Assembly (NCBI GenBank): GCA_050084515.1
Contig: CM114273.1
Location: 5,704,001-5,768,000, forward strand
Origin: Blasia pusilla
Lineage: Eukaryota > Marchantiophyta > Marchantiopsida > Blasiales
Length of the DNA: 64,000 nt
Reading direction: 5' to 3'
Shown here piece after piece: positions 56,758-64,000 of this stretch. The notes beneath the pieces were generated by a model, which was not told where the DNA came from, ran no database searches, and saw nothing but the letters and a program-made list of their open reading frames with translations. The translations under genes were made by a program, and so were the position numbers. How positions within the stretch are numbered: the stretch's first letter is position 1; the number at the start of each line of letters is the position of its first letter.

Positions 56758-59700
56758 CAAGTGAGATTTCTTACTCACAACTCGCTTGATGAGTACAGTA
56801 CTACTGTACGCTCTTGGTTTTCACGCATGAGGCATGGAACTTGGACTTCAAATAGAATCGACCAAGAGGAGATTGGATCCAGCAATGAAAAACATCACTG
56901 CTCCCAAATAATAATAAAAAGAAAAATAAAGAGGAGTAAGAGAACTCCTCTTTATTTCTCACAACTCACTTGATGAGTAGTCTATGATGGTGGTGTTCAC
57001 GCCTTAGGGCATGGAACTCGGACTACCTACTTCCCATGAATAAGCAATCAACAAGAGATTGGGTTTAGTAATATATGCTAATAAGGGAGGACATCTTCTT
57101 AAATTTTATGTAGCATATGTTTAGAAAACAACAAGATATGGGCTATACCCTTTTAGAGAACCCAATGAACTTTGTGCATAGCTCTACATTGGGGGATGAA
57201 AAACAACAACTTGGTTGAAGTAAAAAAGGAGGAGAAGTAGGAGAAAGGTAAGTGGACTTTTGGACTCACTTATGGATGAGTACAATACAATTCGCATTTT
57301 AAGCCCAAGGCATTGACTTAGAATGGCAACCGATTGGATTTAGAAATAGATGAGAACAAAAGAGATTTGTCATGGGATAGAAAACAACATTTGTTCTTAA
57401 AGAGTGAGAGAAGGAAGATAAACGTATTTCTCTCAACTCACTTAATTGTCCAACACACTCTTGGTGTTTATGCCTCAAACTATGGAACTTGGACTCGCAA
57501 TGGAATCAAGGAATAAAGCCCATGATGCTTTTCATCCATACTCATGAAAATGTTAGGTTAGAAATTTTAGCGATCCCTTGCTTTAGGCCCACTCACTAAT
57601 GAGCACAATACATTACACTTCCGGCATTCATGCTTGAGGCATGGAACTTGGACTTCTAATAGAAGCAAAACATTGAGACGAGATTAGATCTAGCAATGGA
57701 TGAGAAACAATAATTACTATGAAGTGAATGAGGAGAAGAAGGAGAAAGAGAAATGTATAATGAAGTAAATGTGGTTGCGGAGGCCCACAACAAGAATCGG
57801 GAGGTATGGGAGTTTGATGAGATGCAAGAGATGTTGCATCCTTTGATACCTTCCTTTTCATAGGTGGAGGTGATATCGCATAAAGACAAAACTTTTGAAG
57901 GTGCATATCCAAAACAAAAACAATGGTATGACAAAAGGCGTTTATGTGGAGTCCTAAATATGTTCCACATGTTAAATATGTTCCAATGGTGGTTGAGCTA
58001 TTGCGAGGAACGTTCAAGAATCATATCGTATTAGATTCCGAATGAGTTCAAAGTATATATTGGTAATCGATTCACTCCAAAGCAACAAGATTTTTGAGAT
58101 GGTGTGGAGCTAGGTGTGGATTTTGTGGATATGAGGACGTGTGTTAATGTAATTTCAAGGTGATCCAAAAGTAATGTGTCGAAGGGACCTTGGAAACAAG
58201 TGGAATATTTACATATTACGAGAAAGTGAAGTCATAGATAGAGTGCTTAGTTGGTTAGCTTAGACTTTCTTTTAGGAAGCTATCTAGAAGCAACCTAGAA
58301 AAGAGAAGCTAAATGTTTTTAAATGTTAAATGCAAAAACCAAGGACTTCAACCAAAAGAGGCGTTATGTGTTAGGCACCAAAATGTAATTAAATGTTAAG
58401 GGGTTTGGATTCCCAAAGCACCATTGACTTAAAAGATTGATACTCATAGGATCATCAACCTTTCTAAAGAGGAGTGAGTGTCACGACCCTCAAAACCAAA
58501 CACTGAACATCAGAACTTTAGTGAGCTCACAAATGATGGAAATGCGTTGGAGTCTTGCAAGCAATTTCTAGGATCTAGGATGGAAGCAAACAACAAGAGA
58601 TGGGAAACAGGTTTTGATTATGGAGCTTGGATCGACAATGGAATGGAAGAGGGAAGAAGAGATTGATTCAAGCGATAGATGAAGATAAAAATTGTTTTCA
58701 AGTCCATGAGAGGAAGTAGAAGGAGAAAAAGGTGGAAGAGAAAGGTCTTTCTCTCAAAATTTGGAGGCATGATCAAGCCATTGGAGATGGAACTACCAGA
58801 CATCCCTTTTTCTTGAAGTCGTGTTTCCAAAGCTATGGTCGAATCTAATATTATTCTTGTTTTTAGTGAAGTTAGTTTCTAGAGAGTTCCCCTTTTGGCA
58901 GATTATGGTCTTGGACTTTGTTGATCCTTTAGATTACCCTTTTTTACTTTTAATTAGTACGTTCTCCCATGCGCTTTTCTTCACAATTTCTTTCTTTCCT
59001 TGAACTCATTTACTGGTAAATACAATAAAGAACGTTCTATGTATTGTTCATACCTTAAGTAGTATTCATATAACTTGGACTTAAAAAAGAAAGAAGGATC
59101 TGAGAAGAGATTGACCAAGTCACAAAACTCGTATTTTAAGGAAAGGAAGAAATAAAGTCTTATATGAGATTTCACAAGTCATGGACCATGGACTTCCAAT
59201 GGAAGCAAGCAAACAACAAAATATTGATCCTCACCATAGTTGAGAAACATCACGTGCTATAACATTCCTTTTCCATAACTTCAGATGGTTTCCATGTTAA
59301 TTCCCATAGCCGTCCCATTTTCAAATGGACGAACACAAGTCCCTGGTCGATTTGTGGAACGCACCCATGGTATTCCACTTTGTGAAATTCAAAAATGCCA
59401 CTTCCACCATACAAGTTCAAACTCCATCCACAGTTTCCCTAGAGTTTCCTTGGGCCCACAAACTCTCCTTTCTCTTAGTGAACCTTCACCACCACACCCA
59501 CACCCACAACGAGTGTGCAAACTTTATGGAGTCCTCTTGCCTATTCATCCTTGGGTTAAGTTTGTATTGAGTCAACACAAGTTGTTCCCACTAGGGTTGT
59601 TTGCATTCCACACATTCTCACTAGATAGCTAATGTTCACAACCCAAAATTCATAAGAACATGTGTTCACTCCTATGTGATTGGCCCCTCCCACTCATCAG

Positions 59701-59800
59701 TACCCATTGAGTGACTAAGCACATAAATTAATAAATAATGATGCTCTTGCTTTTGGAGCCTTACACCATGGAACTTGGACTTATCTAAGATACTCCTTTG

Positions 59801-60287
59801 CTTAATTAATAAATGGTACTTGCATTCCATTCAAATAAGAGAGCTTGTGGGTGGGACATATCGAGATACTATTTTATTTAATAAATGGTACTTATGGTTA
59901 AGAACAAGTTCGAGTTGGGGCAATTCATCAAAAGATTATAATTGGAACAAATTTATATAATTAAAAGAGGACAGAATTTGAAGATCCCTTCCTCCGGTAT
60001 CAACACGTATCCATTTTTGGCTCTTTGATCTAAGCGTGTAATGTAAGGACCCGAAGTCAGTATTAAGTATTAAGATGTCTTTCACCCATGCATAGCGCGG
60101 GCAGTATGCTAGTTATAATTAAAAACGAAGAATTAAAGAAAAACTAGTCCACAAAGATGGTTTTGGAAAATGAGTTTCCAAGCACCAAAAACATAAACCA
60201 CATGGGAAAATTTCAAAATAAATTAATTTCTGAAACAACTCCTAAAACACGTGCAGGTCGTTCAATTGCCTAAATTAAATAAAATAA
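59801..60287. other. Intergenic, AT-rich
   Basis: A doubled phrase AATTAATAAATGGTACTT / ATTTAATAAATGGTACTT (59802 and 59875) is the only structure noticed. Confidence 0.45.
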
Positions 60288-60412
60288 ACAAAGATGCACT
60301 TCGATAAAAACGAGTGATGGAAAACCCATCGGAAGTACAAAAGAGGGGGACTCAAAGAGTCAAAACCTGAAGGCCACAACACGACCAGAAAAGGAAGAAG
60401 GGGGCATTCCCC
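60288..60412 (-). mobile_element. Truncated LINE 3' tail, opposite orientation
   Basis: On the minus strand this is the same 125 bp as 56447-56572 (TTGACTCTTTGAGTCCCCCT, CGATGGGTTTTCCATCACTC and so on) with a single mismatch noticed. It ends at the same CATCTTTGT point, followed here by a T-rich TTATTTTATTTAATTTAGG tail. A shared 3' end with a different 5' break is the signature of independent 5'-truncated LINE insertions. Confidence 0.65.
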
Positions 60413-62700
60413 TTCTTCCTATAAAATAAACGAACCTAAATTTTGGGATAGACAAGCGTTAAATTGCATTAAATTACCGAATCATTTATTTATTTCATTA
60501 TTTAGTTTAATAAGTGCGAGTAAGTCTCAGCAGTGGAGACGGCAGAAAGACAAGAAGGAGCCCTGACGAATCGAACAGAGCGACTGACGGATCGACGGAC
60601 GGACGGACGGACGGACTGATTGCGTCCATACTCCACAGTACACAGAGGAGTACGACGTTCTCGGAGTTGACGCCCCTGGCCGTCGATGGAATCCAAGCGC
60701 CACGATGGATTCGCATAACGGACGGACTGGACTGGAGGGACGGAAAGATCGAGTTGAGGAAAGGAAAAGAAACGATAAAGCATTTGATTCGATTGGCCTG
60801 ACTCAACAGAAAGGTACTGTAAGTACTAAGTACAAGCGCATGAGCGTGAGCCGAGTGACTTCGGGAGGAACTTGGGCTTACGAGGAAGGAAAACAAATAG
60901 CAAGTAAGAGTAAATAAATTTCCAAAATATAATTTTGGAAAAAATATATATGGGGGGTGTCATCTTTTCCCGTGATATTTGATCTTTTTGTTTTGTAGGT
61001 AATTGGCATGTGTTGTCTTTTTGAATTAAAATATGTATGCTCTTTTGAGACGCATAAACTTTGTCTTCTTGCGCTCTCTTTCATCCTTGCATAGTACGGG
61101 CACCGCCTAATTTATATTATTATGGATAGTGTATTTACTTTTGATTATAAATCATTTCCATTTTTTATATGGGCTTTTTAGTCAAAAGATGTTTAAAACT
61201 TAATTTAAAGGTTTGGTTGACAGTGGAGGGTCACAGTTAAATCATCAGTCATATTTTTGTTATAATATATATCAGTATTGGAGAGGGCCTCTTCATTTTG
61301 AGACACGTGTCCTTTTTAACCAATAGAATCGCTCAGTGCCAAAGCCAAAAGGAGCGCTTGAATTCAATTGTACACTTAGGATGGCTAATTTAAAACTATA
61401 CATCAGTGTCTTACACGGGCACCAAGTAGTGATGGATTAAATTAACCATCAGTAATTCGTGGATAGCACTTGCGTACACTAGTAATAAAAGTAAGAGATG
61501 TAAAGAATTATAAAAAAAGAAAACCTTCTTACAATAAGAGGTGTCAAAGACTTTTGGATAAGAGGCTCTTGTAGTCGCAAATGACACACTCTACTTATTT
61601 CTATTTGGAGGAAATCATTTTCTTAATATATCGATGAATTTTTGAAATATTCATGAAGATTCGGATACCAGAGACATTCCTTGTAAAAGCTAATGCTTCA
61701 AAATCTTCAAAGTCAGTTATGTAGTGACGGAAGGGCAATTAGAACCAAAAGTTGCATAGTCAGAGATGAGTTGACCCCAAATATATGTAAGAATTTTGGC
61801 AATAGGAAAAGAAGCAAGAAGAAATTTTAGAATAGATGAAAGTGTACATAAGTTAATTTTGTGAGTAAAACAGAGGGGAAAGGAGTCTTAACTTGAGGGT
61901 GCATTGAATATTGACCAAAGAGAATTCCTGGCCATAGGAAAGAAACTAAATACTATGCAACTCTACTTGGAAGCCACATAATAACACTTCAAACCCTAAA
62001 CCCCCCATCGACTAGAAAAACATTTCAAAACGTGATATTCAGTCTCCCAAATTTAATATCTAAAGCAGGCGCAAAGTTTCCTCACATTCTTCTTACGCAT
62101 GTTTGGAATTTTTTTTCTTAATATCAGTAGGGGTGAAATCTCTAGGGGTGTCCCTAATAAAAGAAAACTGTAACCCCAATTTCAAAATATGATGAAGAAG
62201 TAAGTTAAAAGCTAGAGATCATTAACCCACACATTTAGTAGTTATGTTGATAACTTAGAAATTCTTTCAGCTTTTACGTCAAGTGAATAACTAAATAAAT
62301 ATATCTATTAGTAATTAAATTAACATTCTTTGTAATTATATCTTTTATGTTAAATATAAATAAAACTCCCTTCTTCACACGGCATGGCGGAACATGCAAA
62401 AGAAAAATCATTTTCAGCTGTGTTTCAATTTTAATCACACTCCCTCTTGAAACGGATTTGATAAAGATACACCTTTCTAAAAATATAACTTAAAAAAGGC
62501 ACTTCAACTTAAACAAAAGCAATAGGTCGTGGACTTACGAATTAAATGAAAGGATTACGTAGCATTAATAACATCTAAACCCTCTCTTACCCCACCACCA
62601 AAGTTACAACTTTCTCCTTCAATAAGAACTTGAGCTAAAAAAGTAAGCCCAAAAGGGAGACGAATTATTGAAACTCATTGTTTAAAAAGGAGAGTTTTTA
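60413..62700. other. Intergenic with a GGAC microsatellite
   Basis: CGGACGGACGG repeats lie at 60587-60616 and GACGGAC words recur to about 60745. Frames at 60502-60917 derive from these. Nothing else is recognised; the right part is strongly AT-rich. Confidence 0.45.
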
Positions 62701-64000
62701 TTGAAGTTCATTGTTTTTTTTTAAAGAAGAAAAAAAAAAACGAATGGACGGACGTGAATGTATGGACGGACGGACGGATGTGTGGGGGTTGGTGAGTAAA
62801 GTTGAGGTGGGGGGGCAACAAAGGACAAGGGAACCATATTTGTCGCCCATAAAAGTGGAAGTGGGGGACCAGTGCAATAAATTGATTAATAAAAAATTAT
62901 TGGGGAATGGTGTGGGCCATTAGCAAGGAAAAGAATGGAATCCATTTTCAGATTGAAGGCAGAACCGACGAAAACGACAAGGAAGGGAGGGATGGACCCT
63001 ATGAATGGATCGGATGGAAGAACTGATCCTTACATCAAATTTTCACAATAAATAAATTATTCATTTATTTATTCTTTTCTTCTACGTTGGTTCTTAAGAA
63101 CCTCAAGAACTACTACCTCCAATAAATGTGAATTTATTTACCTCATTACTTCAGATTGGTCAAACTACTGCAGCATCAATTCTTGCGAAGTTTCCATGTT
63201 AATTAAAGAAAATAAATGAAAATAAAATGAATAAATAATGAAACTAGTGTGTGCACATTGGAGCTAAGCCTTTTGGAGCTTTTGAGGTTGGAGTATGACA
63301 TTTGTAACAAAAAGAGTTCCATGGCACATGTGGAAGATTTCATGACATATTTAGTTACGGTTTTTATTATGGTATCTATATATATATATGTGTCAATTTT
63401 TTTCTGATCATCTAGGATATCCACCTGTCCATCAAATGCATGTATTAATTATTTTCTCCCCCCACCCCTCTCAAAGGGTCGCACAATGATTTCCATGTTC
63501 CATAAAGCTAAGGTATATCTTTTCCAGCTTTTTGAGCGGGGAGGATTTCTCCCATAATTTCTATTGATGTGAGTGGAGAAAATGGGGTTGCATGGGCACC
63601 TTTGGACATCAACATATGTAGCCACTCACGTATAGCTTATACATGGGATCAATAATCATATGTCCGAAACTTCTATACAAAAATTGTTGTCTGCATTACC
63701 AAAATATTATTTTTTCCCCCATTGTCAGGTGTCCAAGTAGTGTGTCAATTATGTGTAAATCAATAAGCTCTCTTCCCTTAATATAGTAGAGATAAGGAAA
63801 TCATGTGGAAAACTTTTTTGAAATAGGGAATTGAATATAAGTTACAAAAGGTCTTATCAAAGTTTTTTTCAAGAAGCGGAGAAAATGAGGATGAAATTCA
63901 TAAAGAAAGGGGAATGTTTCATTTTGTATGGTTGGGCTTAGTGTCATGGATGATGGATCTAGGCAAGTTGGAACTGTTTCCCTAAGGCTTTCATGTTGAC
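62701..64000. other. Intergenic, AT-rich, small GGAC run
   Basis: A second GGACGGACGGACGG run lies at about 62743-62778 and a (TA)n run at about 63376-63390. No gene or RNA is supported to the window end. Confidence 0.45.

Larger units (their letters stand above)
55820..59800 (+). repeat. Degenerate tandem array, 160-200 bp unit, about ten copies
   Basis: The landmark GCATGGAACTTGGACTTC (with variants) occurs at about 56627, 56831, 57009, 57310, 57480, 57639, 58622, 59179 and 59770. It is preceded in most copies by CACTTGATGAGTACAGTAC and CTCTTGG..TTCACGC, and followed by AATGGAATCAAG, GAGATTGGATCTAGCAATGG and AAACAACA. Spacings of 159-204 bp dominate, with longer gaps where the LINE or unrelated DNA intervenes. 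The units nearest SnRK1 are weaker. No protein is encoded; several frames start or stop at equivalent points of the unit. Confidence 0.75.

Noticed and set aside
56447-60412. A 4-kb DNA transposon with 125-bp terminal inverted repeats
   Set aside because: The left copy continues outside the proposed terminus into a LINE-type protein motif, and both copies share only the LINE 3' end point.

Overview
The window looks like nuclear DNA of a land plant. The evidence is a complete SnRK1 (SNF1-related) kinase gene in ten exons, a secreted S1-type self-incompatibility-like gene, a cluster of nepenthesin-type aspartic protease pseudogenes, and plant retrotransposons (Ty1/copia, Ty3/gypsy, LINE, hAT). 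Coding density is very low and repeat density is high. The style of the LINE and the gypsy element, and the diverged SnRK1 tail, would fit a non-seed plant such as a lycophyte, fern or bryophyte. That is a weak inference from remembered relatives; no search was run.

Layout. 0-9 kb: repeats and decayed transposons (a small inverted-end repeat family, a 180-bp tandem satellite at 1.1-1.9 kb, a decayed hAT transposase on the minus strand at 2.6-5.4 kb, a decayed gypsy remnant at 6.6-7.7 kb). 9-16.8 kb: four related aspartic protease pseudogene fragments in both orientations, with their flanks duplicated. 20.1-21.3 kb: an apparently intact two-exon gene for a secreted S1-family protein with an unusual proline-rich, Tyr-containing linker. 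21.3-29 kb: sparse intergenic DNA with small tandem duplications and one more copy of the inverted-end repeat. 29.4-34.1 kb: a broken Ty3/gypsy element on the plus strand with protease, RT, RNase H, integrase and a probable 3' LTR. 34-42 kb: intergenic DNA with several near-perfect hairpins and one doubtful small gene.

42.26-54.16 kb: the SnRK1 alpha-subunit gene on the minus strand. Its last intron is about 6.2 kb because a complete copia-type insertion (43246-48123; 327-bp LTR, 5-bp target duplication) sits in it in antisense orientation. That element is itself internally deleted, and its 3' LTR carries a second, nested 551-bp insertion. 55.3-60.4 kb: GA/CT-rich DNA upstream of SnRK1, a LINE 3' end, a degenerate 160-200 bp repeat array, and a second truncated LINE tail in opposite orientation. 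60.4-64 kb: AT-rich DNA in which I recognise no gene.

Functionally, only two genes look alive: the energy-sensing kinase and the small secreted protein. Everything else is transposon, pseudogene or repeat. The S1-type protein whose linker resembles tyrosine-sulfated signalling peptides, and the nested antisense retrotransposon inside the final SnRK1 intron, are the points most worth checking.
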